Source: Gammaproteobacteria bacterium
Lineage (GTDB): Bacteria > Pseudomonadota > Gammaproteobacteria > Legionellales > Legionellaceae
Reading direction: 5' to 3'
Assembly: GCA_022600515.1 (NCBI GenBank)
Contig: JAHZKG010000049.1
Coordinates: 1-61,724 of the forward strand
Length of the DNA stretch: 61,724 nucleotides
A program made the translations under genes and the position numbers. This document shows, piece after piece, positions 9,349-18,866 of the stretch. The notes beneath the pieces are model-generated. The model was not told the origin of the DNA, ran no database searches, and worked only from the letters and a program-made list of their open reading frames with translations. How positions within the stretch are numbered: the first letter of the stretch is position 1; each line of letters starts with the position of its first letter.

Positions 9349-10221
9349 ATGGCAGATGATGAGCAAAAGAAAAATGAAAATGATGATGGTGACGAATATC
9401 AATTTGCTGATCTTGATGTTTTAGGTACGGAGCAGGATGCTGCCCCGGTATCGGACGAAGCGGTACCAGAAGACGGTGGAGCAGGCGTGGCTTCGCCTCC
9501 AGGACGTGGCCGCTTTGATCATTTAGACCCCAATGTCTTAAAAATTATTCGCAAAGGGATTATTTCAGTTGCGGCATTATTCTTTGTTTTGTTTATGTAT
9601 GAAATTGTATTATCTTTTACGCATTCAACCACAGCAAAGAAACAATCAACAGTGACGGCAGCAGCGGTTGCAACAACAGCTATGGAAAAAATAGAAACGG
9701 CGAAAAAAACGCCGCCAGTACAACCATTGATAACTGCATCTAGTCAGAAAGAAACAAGCCATACGAATGCAAGTGGGGCTGTATCTAGCCTTACGCAGGA
9801 ACAAAAACGAATGGATACCGAAGTCACAGCCATGCGAACGCAAGTAAGCACTGTGACGCAAAGTGTGAATGATGTAGCAACTAAGATGGCGGAGTTACAG
9901 CAGACCCTTTTGGTGCTTAATGAGCGACTGGAGCAGCAGTCACAACAAATGACGCGCTTACAGTCAATGACCCGCGCAAAACACGCGACGTCATCTAAGC
10001 CGTCACCAAGTACAAGGCCGGCTATACCTAAAGCAGTGTATTCTATCCAAGCCATTATTCCTGGGCGTGCATGGATTATGTCTAATCAAGGTAAAACCTT
10101 AACAGTTAGTCGCGGCTCAGCGGTGCCAGGCTACGGGACAGTACGAACGGTTAATGCGAAGGTTGGCCGTGTGTTTACAAGTTCTGGCCGGGTGATTCGA
10201 TTTAGTCAAGCGGATACTTAA
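9349..10221 (+). CDS. icmG: Dot/Icm inner-membrane protein IcmG/DotF
   Basis: DotF is a bitopic inner-membrane protein associated with the Dot/Icm core. The N-terminal 60 residues are acidic and cytoplasmic. One membrane helix lies at about residues 68-88 (GIISVAALFFVLFMYEIVLS). A coiled-coil periplasmic segment follows (about residues 145-205, rich in Gln, Thr and Met), and a C-terminal globular domain begins at about residue 225 with YSIQAIIPGRAWIMSNQG. The length of 290 residues is a little above the usual 269. The gene lies 23 bp after icmE and 15 bp before icmC, in the expected order. Confidence 0.92.
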   Translation: MADDEQKKNENDDGDEYQFADLDVLGTEQDAAPVSDEAVPEDGGAGVASPPGRGRFDHLDPNVLKIIRKGIISVAALFFVLFMYEIVLSFTHSTTAKKQSTVTAAAVATTAMEKIETAKKTPPVQPLITASSQKETSHTNASGAVSSLTQEQKRMDTEVTAMRTQVSTVTQSVNDVATKMAELQQTLLVLNERLEQQSQQMTRLQSMTRAKHATSSKPSPSTRPAIPKAVYSIQAIIPGRAWIMSNQGKTLTVSRGSAVPGYGTVRTVNAKVGRVFTSSGRVIRFSQADT

Positions 10222-10236
10222 AGGGATAGATAGCCA

Positions 10237-10764
10237 ATGAGTAACTCAACATCAATGCTGATTAACTTAGCGGATTCACTGATTCCTGTTCAGAAATTAA
10301 TTAGTGGCGCTGCTTATTTGGTTGGTGTTTCGTTTGCATTTAAAGCTATTTACAGCCTTAAAATATATGGGGAAGCGAAGACCATGCAGTCTTCGAGCAC
10401 GAGTGCGAAGGAACCGATTTTTTACTTGCTGGTTTCCGGATTTCTCATTTATTTTCCATCGGCGCTTGATGTGATAATGAACTCAACATTTGGAAATTCA
10501 AGTATTTTAGCGTACGGTGACAGTGATATTGTTAGCTCAGGGTTTGGGGGGGACAGTGAAGCCGGAATGGCCATAGTCTCCATTTTTCAAACTATAGGGC
10601 TCTATGCGTTTGTTAGAGGATGGGTTTTAATTGCACGCTCCGCATCACAAGGGCAGCAACCAGGTGGCATGGGTAAAGGATTAATGCATGTATTTGGAGG
10701 GATATTGGCTGTAAATATTGTGGGAACGGTAGAAATAATTAATAATACACTTTTAGGTACATGA
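10237..10764 (+). CDS. icmC: Dot/Icm inner-membrane protein IcmC/DotE
   Basis: Polytopic inner-membrane protein of 175 residues. Hydrophobic segments are visible near residues 20-37, 64-84, 108-128 and 148-166. The motifs LINLADSLIPVQKLISGAAYLVGV and GFLIYFPSALDV are shared in form with the next protein, IcmD, and with other DotE/DotP/DotV family members. In Legionella the protein is required for Dot/Icm function, but its exact role is not settled. A ribosome site AGGGATAGATAGCC precedes the start. The position between icmG and icmD supports the name. Confidence 0.88.
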   Translation: MSNSTSMLINLADSLIPVQKLISGAAYLVGVSFAFKAIYSLKIYGEAKTMQSSSTSAKEPIFYLLVSGFLIYFPSALDVIMNSTFGNSSILAYGDSDIVSSGFGGDSEAGMAIVSIFQTIGLYAFVRGWVLIARSASQGQQPGGMGKGLMHVFGGILAVNIVGTVEIINNTLLGT

Positions 10765-10812
10765 TATCGATATCTGTATTTGAAAATTTTAATGAACAAC
10801 TGGGGGATAAGA

Positions 10813-11178
10813 ATGAAAACTAATTTAATCAAAAAACTGTTGATTTTAAGCCTAATGATGTTTGCAGGCTCAGCCTTGGCAGCTGTTAGCACCATCGGCG
10901 GAATGGCTTCTATGATTACGAGTTCTTTTGCGCAGATAACAAATTTAATTACCGGTGCGTCTTACTTAGCTGGTTTAGGCTTTTCGATTGGTGCTATTAT
11001 GAAATTTAAGGCCCATAAAGATAATCCGACCCAAATTACTGTGGGCACACCGATTGCATTGGTTTTTATTGCAGCGGCTCTTCTGTTTTTACCTAGTCTT
11101 CTTGATGTAGCCGGCGGCACAATGTTTGGTGGTGGCTCAACATCAGGTCCTAGTGGTGCTGTGTATACTTCTAGTTGA
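10813..11178 (+). CDS. icmD: Dot/Icm protein IcmD/DotP
   Basis: Small membrane protein related to IcmC. The chosen ATG at 10813 has a strong ribosome site (GGGGGATAAGA) and gives a protein opening with a signal-like hydrophobic region that ends SALAAVS. A start at 10780 would add 11 unlikely residues. Two further hydrophobic stretches (ITGASYLAGLGFSIGAIM and IALVFIAAALLFLPSLLDV) match the IcmC layout of a TGA-SYL motif and a LPSLLD motif. The protein is 121 residues. Its last bases lie just before the start chosen for icmJ. Confidence 0.88.
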   Translation: MKTNLIKKLLILSLMMFAGSALAAVSTIGGMASMITSSFAQITNLITGASYLAGLGFSIGAIMKFKAHKDNPTQITVGTPIALVFIAAALLFLPSLLDVAGGTMFGGGSTSGPSGAVYTSS

Positions 11179-11183
11179 TACGT

Positions 11184-11834
11184 ATGAGTCTATCTGGCAA
11201 TCAAACGGCTCCTGCATCAATTCAATTGAGGGCTTCTGCGGGGGCCTGGCGGTTGTATTCCGCCAGGCAAGCAGACCCTCGATTTAAAGCTTTCGAAAAG
11301 AAAGTTTTTGAGCGGGATCACTTTGCTTGCCATTTTTGTGGATTCCAGGCACGTATTTTACAAGACGTTATTAATTTAGACGGGAATTACACGCATAATA
11401 AAATTGAAAACCTTGTCACTTCTTGTTGTTTTTGTGCGCAATGTTTTTTTGTCGAATCAGTTGGGGTTGGTGGATATGGCGGCGGCTCCCTGATTTATTT
11501 ACCGGAGCTATTACAGTCAGAGCTGAACAGCTTGTGTCATGTGCTTTTTTGCGCAATTACAAACGACACTGGATATAAAAGTACCGCTCAAAGTATTTAT
11601 CGTAGTTTAAAATTTCGGACACAACCCGTGGAAGAAAAGTTTGGAGAGGGTTCAAGTGACCCTGCTATTTTTGGACGGCTATTGATTGATTCGGGTAATA
11701 CGGGCATCGAACAATCAGAGCTTATATTTCGAGATATACGATTATTACCTTCTAGAGCTAAATTTCGAAAGCAAATTGAAAGCTGGGCTACAGGTGCTTT
11801 AGAAGAGGTTGCAGGAAAAGCAGAGCATCAATAA
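11184..11834 (+). CDS. icmJ: Dot/Icm coupling-complex adaptor IcmJ/DotN (HNH-like zinc fold)
   Basis: DotN is a cytoplasmic component of the type IV coupling complex that binds the C-terminal part of DotL. The sequence has two Cys pairs, CHFC near residue 47 and CCFCAQC near residue 85, in the arrangement of an HNH/McrA-type zinc fold, embedded in FKAFEKKVFERDHFACHFCG. The catalytic HNH residues are not evident, in keeping with a structural role. The ATG at 11184 was preferred over the TTG at 11175, which would overlap icmD by four bases and add three residues. The protein is 216 residues, close to the family length. Confidence 0.92.
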   Translation: MSLSGNQTAPASIQLRASAGAWRLYSARQADPRFKAFEKKVFERDHFACHFCGFQARILQDVINLDGNYTHNKIENLVTSCCFCAQCFFVESVGVGGYGGGSLIYLPELLQSELNSLCHVLFCAITNDTGYKSTAQSIYRSLKFRTQPVEEKFGEGSSDPAIFGRLLIDSGNTGIEQSELIFRDIRLLPSRAKFRKQIESWATGALEEVAGKAEHQ

Positions 11835-11866
11835 ACCTGATCCAACATTAATTTGGAGATAAAGGG

Positions 11867-14800
11867 ATGGGGAAGTGGACAGAGTCATTTTTTGAAGGCG
11901 TTGATACTTTTTTTGCTTGGTTTAGTACGTCATTAAAACAGACGACAGAATCTTATTGCGAATTAGAAACTGCCGACTCACCGACTGTTTTGGTTAATCA
12001 TGATGGGTCGTTGGTATCCGTTTTAGAAATCGATGGTGTTACAGCCTTACTAGGAAATGAGGAGTTTCTTAGTTTAATTGAAGGTTTAAGCAATGCATTT
12101 CGTTCACCGATGAGCCGTCCAGGCCATGCATTACAAGTTTATTTTGATCAAGACAAAGAAAATATCAAAGAGATAATTAAAGCTATTTATGCGCCGGCTG
12201 CTGCAACCGCTAAGCGGATTAATCTTGATTTGGGTGATTTGTTTGAGGAGCGTGAAAATTTTTTAGGACAATATTGTGCCGCCGAAAAAGTTTATTTTGT
12301 GCTAATAACGCGTCACTTCCATTTGTCACAGGATCAATTAAAAGCAGCCAATAAAGCCAAAATGAGGATGCTAAAAACTAAAAAGGCCCTGCCATTTAAG
12401 CACACACAAACTATTTATGCTGCTGTACCGGAATTAAGAGACACGCATGATGCATATGTTCGTTCTATTCAGGACGATCTTGAAATGCAAGGGGTTATTT
12501 CAGATTTATTAGGTGTGCATGACGCCGTATACGCGATTCGAAAAACAGCAGATCCCGATTTTACAGCAAAAGAGTGGCGCCCTACTTTACCAGGCGATAA
12601 AATGCCCGTACGTGAATTAAATGCGTTTGAAGGCGATGCATCTGATTTGTTATGGCCATCTCTTGCAAAACAAGTGATTCCACGAGACGCTGAGATTATT
12701 GACAGGCGCACTATTTTAATGGGAGATCGCTTGTATTCAAGCGCCTATGTTGATTTATTTCCTAAAGATGTTCGTCCTTTTGTGACTTTATTTTCTCGGA
12801 TATTACCAACACATATTCCTTGGCGGATTTCGTTCTTGATTGAAAGTGATGGACTCAGTACGATTAAACTCAAAGGATTACTCGCATCCATTTTAACTTT
12901 TTCATCAGCAGAAAACCGCCTGATCAGTGATTCAGTTAATTTATTAAAATATTTACAAATTAATACTGATGAAGCCATTGTGCGTTTACGTGTTGTTGCA
13001 ACAACTTGGGCTCCTGAGGGGCAGCTGGCTCTTTTGCGTCGCCGTAGCTCTGATCTTGCCAAAGCGATCCAGGGGTGGGGCTCCACGGATGTCTCAGAGA
13101 TTTGCGGGGATCCTTTTGCTGGATTTGCAGCGAGCATGTTAGCCACAACCACTGCAAGTCCTGCTGTTGCCGCGATAGCACCTCTTACGGATGTCGTTAC
13201 CATGCTGCCAGTAACACGCCCTGCATCTTCTTGGAAAACAGGTGCTTTATTATTACGTTCACCTGACGGAAAATTGTGGCCATTCCAGCCGGGGTCAAAC
13301 CAACAAACCACTTGGATTGATTTGGTTTATGCTCGTCCAGGTTCGGGTAAATCTGTTTTATCTAATGCACAGAATTTGGCGCTTTGCATGTCTGGCGGTA
13401 TCATGCGCTTGCCACGGATTGCTATTATTGATATTGGACCATCTAGTAGCGGATTAATTTCGCTACTACAAGAAGCACTACCTGAAGATCAGCGACACTT
13501 GGTGGCTTATCATCGTTTGCGCATGTTACCTGAATATTCAATTAATCCTTTTGATACGCAATTAGGGTCGCGCTATCCAGCGCCATCAGAGCGCTCGTTC
13601 TTAGTGAATTTTTTGACGTTATTGACGACACCACTAGGCACAGAAAAACCATATGATGCTATGCCTGACTTGGCTGGGATGGTGGTCGATGAGCTCTACA
13701 AAAGCCTTGCTGATGAATATAACCCCAGTGCTTATGCGCCTGGACTAGAAGACTTTGTGGATGGCCTTTTAGAAGAAATTGGCTTTGTACGTGATTCAAA
13801 ATCAACCTGGTGGGAAGTGACCGATGCATTGTTTTCAGCGGGCTTTATTCATGAGGCGCTATTAGCACAACGTTATGCTATGCCACTTTTAGCTGATGCA
13901 GCATCTATTTGTCGTACACCTTCGATTGAAGATTTATATGAAAAAGTAGCAGCACCCACAGGTGAGTCTTTGATTGCAGCTTTTTCCAGAATGATATCAA
14001 GTGCTGTACGCGAATATCCCATTTTGTCACGTGTGACGGCTTTTGATATTGGAGATGCACGTGTTGTGTCTTTGGATTTAGATGAAGTGGCTAAAAGCGG
14101 TGGAGAAGCTGCTGATAGACGAACTTCAGTGATGTACATGTTAGCGCGTTATGTTTTGGCGAGACATTATTATTTAACAGAAGAAAGTATGAGTAATGTA
14201 CTAGAGCAGTATCATCCTTATCATTTGGAGCGCATACGTGAAATTAGGGAAGATCCTAAACGGATTGTTTATGATGAATTTCACCGTACCGCGAGTTCTG
14301 CTGCTGTGCGGGAGCAAGTGATTATTGATATGCGAGAAGGACGAAAATGGAATGTTCAGATTTCTCTTTTATCGCAATCGTTAGATGATTTTGATTCTGT
14401 GATGGTTGAGTTTGCAACATCTGTTTTCATTATGGATGCAGGCCCTGCACAAACCATTAAAAAAACCAGTAAAATTTTTGGGTTGTCAGAAACCGCTCAA
14501 GTTGCTTTACGTACTCGAGTACACGGTCCAAGGGAAGGTGGTGGAACGTTTTTGGCGCAGTTTTCAACCAAAAACGGGGTGAGCGTTCAGTTACTCACAC
14601 TAACACTCGGGCCTATTGAGTTGTGGGCGTTTAGTACAACAGCAGAAGATGCATCGGTCCGAAATCAGCTTTATCGACACTTAGGTCCAGCTGAGGCACG
14701 ACGCTTCTTAGCCTTACTTTTCCCCAGTGGCTCGATTACAAAAGAGCTTACTGAACGATTGAGTGGCCTTCAAGATGAGGGCGGGCTAATTGAAGAAGAA

Positions 14801-14896
14801 AACAAACTCAGTGCAATCGATGAATTGGTTGAAGATATTTTAGCAACCCATGCATATGATGCGAACACAAAACACTTGAGGCATGCAGAGCGTTAA
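11867..14896 (+). CDS. icmB: Dot/Icm ATPase IcmB/DotO (VirB4-like)
   Basis: DotO is the VirB4-class ATPase that energises Dot/Icm assembly at the cytoplasmic face and forms a complex with DotB. The protein has 1009 residues, equal to the L. pneumophila length. A Walker A motif ARPGSGKSV lies near residue 490, and a Walker B-like segment KRIVYDEFHRT lies near residue 800. A C-terminal arginine-finger-type region with QISLLSQSLDDFD follows. A ribosome site GGAGATAAAGG precedes the ATG. It is the last icm gene here. Its stop overlaps, by four bases, the stop of a convergent gene on the other strand. Confidence 0.95.
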   Translation: MGKWTESFFEGVDTFFAWFSTSLKQTTESYCELETADSPTVLVNHDGSLVSVLEIDGVTALLGNEEFLSLIEGLSNAFRSPMSRPGHALQVYFDQDKENIKEIIKAIYAPAAATAKRINLDLGDLFEERENFLGQYCAAEKVYFVLITRHFHLSQDQLKAANKAKMRMLKTKKALPFKHTQTIYAAVPELRDTHDAYVRSIQDDLEMQGVISDLLGVHDAVYAIRKTADPDFTAKEWRPTLPGDKMPVRELNAFEGDASDLLWPSLAKQVIPRDAEIIDRRTILMGDRLYSSAYVDLFPKDVRPFVTLFSRILPTHIPWRISFLIESDGLSTIKLKGLLASILTFSSAENRLISDSVNLLKYLQINTDEAIVRLRVVATTWAPEGQLALLRRRSSDLAKAIQGWGSTDVSEICGDPFAGFAASMLATTTASPAVAAIAPLTDVVTMLPVTRPASSWKTGALLLRSPDGKLWPFQPGSNQQTTWIDLVYARPGSGKSVLSNAQNLALCMSGGIMRLPRIAIIDIGPSSSGLISLLQEALPEDQRHLVAYHRLRMLPEYSINPFDTQLGSRYPAPSERSFLVNFLTLLTTPLGTEKPYDAMPDLAGMVVDELYKSLADEYNPSAYAPGLEDFVDGLLEEIGFVRDSKSTWWEVTDALFSAGFIHEALLAQRYAMPLLADAASICRTPSIEDLYEKVAAPTGESLIAAFSRMISSAVREYPILSRVTAFDIGDARVVSLDLDEVAKSGGEAADRRTSVMYMLARYVLARHYYLTEESMSNVLEQYHPYHLERIREIREDPKRIVYDEFHRTASSAAVREQVIIDMREGRKWNVQISLLSQSLDDFDSVMVEFATSVFIMDAGPAQTIKKTSKIFGLSETAQVALRTRVHGPREGGGTFLAQFSTKNGVSVQLLTLTLGPIELWAFSTTAEDASVRNQLYRHLGPAEARRFLALLFPSGSITKELTERLSGLQDEGGLIEEENKLSAIDELVEDILATHAYDANTKHLRHAER

Positions 14897-16266
14897 CGTG
14901 CAAGTATTGTTGGACTCGCAGCGGGAGATAAGATGGTTGCTTCATCCGAACTGGCTGTATCGTTATTTTGTGTAAGTTCTTCTTTTACTTGGGTTAACGC
15001 ATGTTTTAATATTTGATTGGCCTCTTTCTGATGCCTTTCAGATGGCAAACTCTTTTGTCTGGCTTCTGCTCCAATTCGAGCCCATTCGCCACACTTACTG
15101 ACATTTGATTTGTGCTCGTGACCCTGTTTATCCCTAAAGACGTGTTCAAATAATGCGTCCTCATGCATCTCTTTGCCATTCATGATAATCGTGATATTTT
15201 TATCATCACCAGAAAATCCGGCTTGTATAGCGGCCTCAAACGCTTCGCGTGCAAGTTGTGTTGCCATAGCTGCATTCGAATGTGTAATGGTTGTTGTGAT
15301 ACTGGTTGCTCCTGTTGCATGAATAAGATGTGCTTGATACAGTAAATCAGCCTTAGAATTATGTCTTGGATGAGTAAAATAATTACGTTGAGCCCCGAGG
15401 CTTGGAAAACTCATTGAGAATGTGAGTTGGCCGTTACTGTCTCGATTAACATTAATATCTATGCCTGATGGGCTTTTCATGCCGCCAGCAAGTGCGATAG
15501 CGTTCTCATCGCCTGCTTCAATGCCTTGTCGGAGTGCATGGACCTCGTCTTGCATTTTCCCTGTCATCACAACGTTTGGATTTCCGCCCTTAAGACGCAT
15601 TTTTTTTGAAGCGAGTAACCATTGAATCAGTTCGTGTCTTTGCTTGACTGTTGTATTTAAGTCGGCGATGGTTTTATTTAAGTTCTCATCCAGTGCTGTG
15701 TACTGTTCTTTGTGCTTGTCTTTGAGTGTTTTTTTAAGTGTTTCTTTTTGTTCTGCTGTAAATTCAGGTGGTATTACGGTCCTTTCTACTTCTTCAAGTA
15801 ATGTTTCATGTGAGGCGGTCACCTGCCCTAGTAGGTCATCTTTTTGTTCAGTGGCAAAGTGCTCAAGTTCAGAGTGATGAATGGCCGTTGTAATCGCGTC
15901 TTTATCTTTCAGTACGCTATCAAATGCGCGTGCAAGCACTTTGATGCCGCTTTGCTTGTCCTGATTACTCGCTATCAGAACTGTCTTGATTGCATCAGGG
16001 AGCTCTACTGCGTCAAGCGTATTTTTTTCTGTATTGAAGTAACGTGTAATATCAGGTGTAAATTCGTGATTTTGTAAGGTGACATCTTTGCTATAAACGT
16101 CAAGTAATCCTTGACCAATGGCTGATAGTTTCGTTGGAGCTTTATCGGTGTATGTATAGCGCCCTGGCGATTGTAGACTATTCCACGATTGGTTAGCGTA
16201 TGCGTCGATGTATGATCTGATATAACCATACTCTCCAAAGGTAGATTCCCAGGCAAAAGTAAGCAT
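14893..16266 (-). CDS. Unknown 457-residue protein, possible Dot/Icm effector
   Basis: I do not recognise this protein. It has no signal peptide or membrane segment. A highly charged, probably coiled-coil region covers about residues 135-225 (repeated EE, KK and EQ; LKKTLKDKHKEQYTALDE). A second half follows with a GGMKSPSGIDINVNRDS segment and Ala/Thr-rich helices. The C-terminal 50 residues are rich in Glu, Ser and Thr and include KEELTQ, which resembles the E-block found in many Dot/Icm substrates. A good ribosome site (AGGGGA) precedes the ATG. It sits tail-to-tail with icmB, where L. pneumophila has other genes. Effector status is inference only. Confidence 0.75.
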   Translation of the reverse strand: MLTFAWESTFGEYGYIRSYIDAYANQSWNSLQSPGRYTYTDKAPTKLSAIGQGLLDVYSKDVTLQNHEFTPDITRYFNTEKNTLDAVELPDAIKTVLIASNQDKQSGIKVLARAFDSVLKDKDAITTAIHHSELEHFATEQKDDLLGQVTASHETLLEEVERTVIPPEFTAEQKETLKKTLKDKHKEQYTALDENLNKTIADLNTTVKQRHELIQWLLASKKMRLKGGNPNVVMTGKMQDEVHALRQGIEAGDENAIALAGGMKSPSGIDINVNRDSNGQLTFSMSFPSLGAQRNYFTHPRHNSKADLLYQAHLIHATGATSITTTITHSNAAMATQLAREAFEAAIQAGFSGDDKNITIIMNGKEMHEDALFEHVFRDKQGHEHKSNVSKCGEWARIGAEARQKSLPSERHQKEANQILKHALTQVKEELTQNNDTASSDEATILSPAASPTILAR

Positions 16267-16313
16267 AAAAAGTCCCCTGATGTGCGTCTATATTACGTAT
16301 ATTGTAACATATT

Positions 16314-17108
16314 TTACCATGAAATAACAGCGGAATCACCAAAAAGGGCTTTCGCTTGATCTTTAACTTCATTGGAATGCAGTGCTTTAACAAATAAGAG
16401 CAGTTTGGCGCGCTTAGGTGAATCTGCCTTAATCACAACCAGATTAGCATAGGGTGATGCTTTATCTTCTCGTATGAGTGCGTCCTGCATTGGGTCGAGT
16501 CCTGCTGGAATCGCAAACGTTGTATTAATCACAGCGGCATCTACATCTGGTAAAATTCGGGGGAGTTGTGCGGCATCCAAGCTTTTAAAGCGCAGCTTTT
16601 TCGGGTTGCTTCGAATATTTTGTATGCTAGGTGTTTTACTTTGTGTTAATTGAATCAGGCCTGCTGTCTCAAGAAGCCGCAAGGCGCGTGCTTCATTGCT
16701 GGGATCGTTTGGAATGGCAATCAGTGCGTGATAAGGCAAATCGTTAAGATGTTTTATTTTTTTTGAATATAAAGCCGCCGGAAATAAAAACGTTCGCGCA
16801 ATAGGCTCAAGGGTATAGCCATGTGCTTTTTGGGCGGATTCAAGATAGGGCAGGTGTTGGTAAACATTTGCGTCTAAGCTGCCATCCTGTAATGCTTCGT
16901 TTGGTAAATTATAATCGCTAAATTCAACAATACGAATATTTAAATCATACTGTTCTTTAGCAACAGCCTGGGCTGTTCTTACTAAATCTGTTTCTGGGCC
17001 TGCAATGGTACCAATAATTAAGGTATTAGGGTCGCTCGGTTGCTGCTGACAGGCCGATAAGCTTAGAACCAAAGGCAATAGTAATAGTAGGTATTTGATA
17101 AAGCGCAT
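16314..17108 (-). CDS. metQ: Methionine ABC transporter substrate-binding lipoprotein MetQ
   Basis: This is the periplasmic lipoprotein that binds methionine for the MetNI importer. It has a signal with lipobox LSLSACQQ (Cys near residue 20), then the NlpA-family pattern IGTIAGPETDLVRTAQAVAKEQYDLNIRIVEFSDYNLPN. It also has the characteristic NANVYQHLPYL-type segment (here DANVYQHLPYLES) and IPNDPSNEARALRLLE. The length is 264 residues. It is the last gene of metN-metI-metQ, one base after metI, so the three are surely one transcript. The family name is secure; D-/L-methionine as the substrate is taken from family knowledge. Confidence 0.93.
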   Translation of the reverse strand: MRFIKYLLLLLPLVLSLSACQQQPSDPNTLIIGTIAGPETDLVRTAQAVAKEQYDLNIRIVEFSDYNLPNEALQDGSLDANVYQHLPYLESAQKAHGYTLEPIARTFLFPAALYSKKIKHLNDLPYHALIAIPNDPSNEARALRLLETAGLIQLTQSKTPSIQNIRSNPKKLRFKSLDAAQLPRILPDVDAAVINTTFAIPAGLDPMQDALIREDKASPYANLVVIKADSPKRAKLLLFVKALHSNEVKDQAKALFGDSAVISW

Positions 17109-17109
17109 G

Positions 17110-17763
17110 TTACATCTTTCCTCGAGATAAATAAGCGCTTAGCTTATCACCAGTTAGCTGAAAGAGCTGCACAATAATAACCAAAATAGAAACAGTTGCG
17201 AACATAACACTTGCATCAAACCGCTGATAGCCATAACGAATGGCTAAATCACCAAGCCCACCGCCGCCAACCGTACCGGCCATGGCGGAATAATTAACAA
17301 GGGTTGTTGCGGTTACGGTCAGTGCTTGAATGAGTGGGCCTCGGGCCTCGGGTAATAAGACATGCCGAATAATATGCCGTGTGGTTGCCCCCATGGCATG
17401 AGCGGCTTCAAAGAGCCCTTCAGGGAGTGTTTGATAGGCATTATCAACAAGGCGAGCAAAAAAAGGTGCTGCACCCAATGTTAACGGAACGATGGCGGCA
17501 TGCAGACCAATCGATGTGCCAACAACCAGGCGTGTGAAAGGAATCAGGGCGACAAGCAAAATAATAAAAGGAATGGAGCGCGTGATATTAATCAGCCCCC
17601 CGGTGATTCGATAGAGCTGAGGATGTGGCTTAATTGAGCGGGTTACAAACAAGCAAGTACCCAGCGGTAGGCCTAAAAGCGCTGAAAAGCAGGTGCTCAG
17701 CAGGACCATATACAGTGTTTCGCCGGTAGCGATAAAAATATCATGTAGCATCATGGGTGACAT
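17110..17763 (-). CDS. metI: Methionine ABC transporter permease MetI
   Basis: Inner-membrane permease of the methionine importer, 217 residues with five predicted membrane helices. The BPD_transp_1 coupling loop is visible as EAAHAMGATTRHIIRHVLLPEARGP, in the second half of the protein. The motif GGGGLGDLAIRYGYQRFD near the C terminus is typical of MetI. It overlaps the upstream metN gene by 23 bases and is followed after one base by metQ. There is nothing irregular in the sequence. Confidence 0.94.
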   Translation of the reverse strand: MSPMMLHDIFIATGETLYMVLLSTCFSALLGLPLGTCLFVTRSIKPHPQLYRITGGLINITRSIPFIILLVALIPFTRLVVGTSIGLHAAIVPLTLGAAPFFARLVDNAYQTLPEGLFEAAHAMGATTRHIIRHVLLPEARGPLIQALTVTATTLVNYSAMAGTVGGGGLGDLAIRYGYQRFDASVMFATVSILVIIVQLFQLTGDKLSAYLSRGKM

Positions 17764-18766
17764 AACCGAGAGTCTCTACAATAAGGTTAAACGGTTCACA
17801 GTGCTCTAAAAACGTGCGCAATTTGGTTGGCGTTGCTTCCAACTCAATCACAACCACGCCACAGCTCATACCATCAATTCGGTCAATGTTTGCGAGTAAA
17901 ATATTAATATTAATCTGCAGTGCTTGACTAATTTGACTGATAATCGGGCCGTTGACTGCTTCGCCGTGGAAAAAAATACGGAGCAAAGGCTTGTTATTTG
18001 CTTTGTCGCCGAGTGTGCTTAGCAAGCAAGGTGGTAACTCTGGGCTTAATTGTGCGCATAATAATTGTTTTGCAGGCGTCATAGGATGCGAAAAAAGGGT
18101 ATTTAAGGCAACAATTTCTGTGATACGGCCTGAATCCATCAGGGCAACACGATGTGCTAATTGTTTGACAACATCCATTTCATGGGTAATTAGAACAATG
18201 GTTATGCCGTAATCGCGATTAATTTTTTTAAGCAGCGCTAAAATAGCCGCAGTGGTTTCAGGGTCAAGTGCTGAGGTGGCCTCATCGCACAATAAAACGC
18301 TTGAATTGCTAGAAAGTGCACGGGCAATGGCCACCCGTTGCTTTTGTCCGCCACTCAAAGCCGCGGGATATGTGTTTGCTTTAGGCGTTAATTCAACCAC
18401 ATCAAGCAGCTCAGTCACACGTTCGTGAATGGCTTGATTTGAAATGCCTTGAATGCGGAGCGGGAAAGCAATGTTTTCATACACTGTTTTGGCTTGAAAT
18501 AGATTAAAATGCTGAAAAATCATGCCAATATGATGCCGTGCCTCACGTAAGGCTGCGGGCGCAAGTGCAAGCATATGCTTGTCATTCACATGCACATCAC
18601 CCGTATCTGGTTTTTCTAGTAAATTAATACAGCGCAGCAGTGTCGATTTACCGGCACCACTTTTACCAATCACAGCAAAAATTTCACCAGAGTCGATGGA
18701 TAAATCAATATCACATAGAACATGATGCTGGCCATAGCGTTTGTTGAGGCCTGTTAAGTTAATCAT
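17741..18766 (-). CDS. metN: Methionine ABC transporter ATP-binding protein MetN
   Basis: ATPase subunit of the methionine importer. Walker A GKSGAGKST lies near residue 37, the signature LSGGQKQRVAIARAL follows, then Walker B VLLCDEATSALDPE. A C-terminal NIL domain (about residues 245-340) has a core ISQALQININILLANIDRIDGMSCGVVVIEL. The NIL domain binds methionine and gives trans-inhibition in E. coli. The start at MINLTGLNKRYG was chosen because it fits the family N terminus; the frame is open for 11 more residues to 18799. The product is 341 residues. It is the first gene of the metNIQ operon. Confidence 0.94.
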   Translation of the reverse strand: MINLTGLNKRYGQHHVLCDIDLSIDSGEIFAVIGKSGAGKSTLLRCINLLEKPDTGDVHVNDKHMLALAPAALREARHHIGMIFQHFNLFQAKTVYENIAFPLRIQGISNQAIHERVTELLDVVELTPKANTYPAALSGGQKQRVAIARALSSNSSVLLCDEATSALDPETTAAILALLKKINRDYGITIVLITHEMDVVKQLAHRVALMDSGRITEIVALNTLFSHPMTPAKQLLCAQLSPELPPCLLSTLGDKANNKPLLRIFFHGEAVNGPIISQISQALQININILLANIDRIDGMSCGVVVIELEATPTKLRTFLEHCEPFNLIVETLGYVTHDAT

Positions 18767-18866
18767 GTGTACGGGGCTTATCCAATTACAATTAAACAAA
18801 ATTAAAAATGCTGCTTGATTATATCGAAATTTAGTTGGGTTTGACAGGAATGGTACTTACTTAAGA

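Noticed and set aside
12745..13311. 188-codon antisense frame inside icmB
   Set aside because: It lies fully opposite a conserved ATPase gene and shows no recognisable motif.
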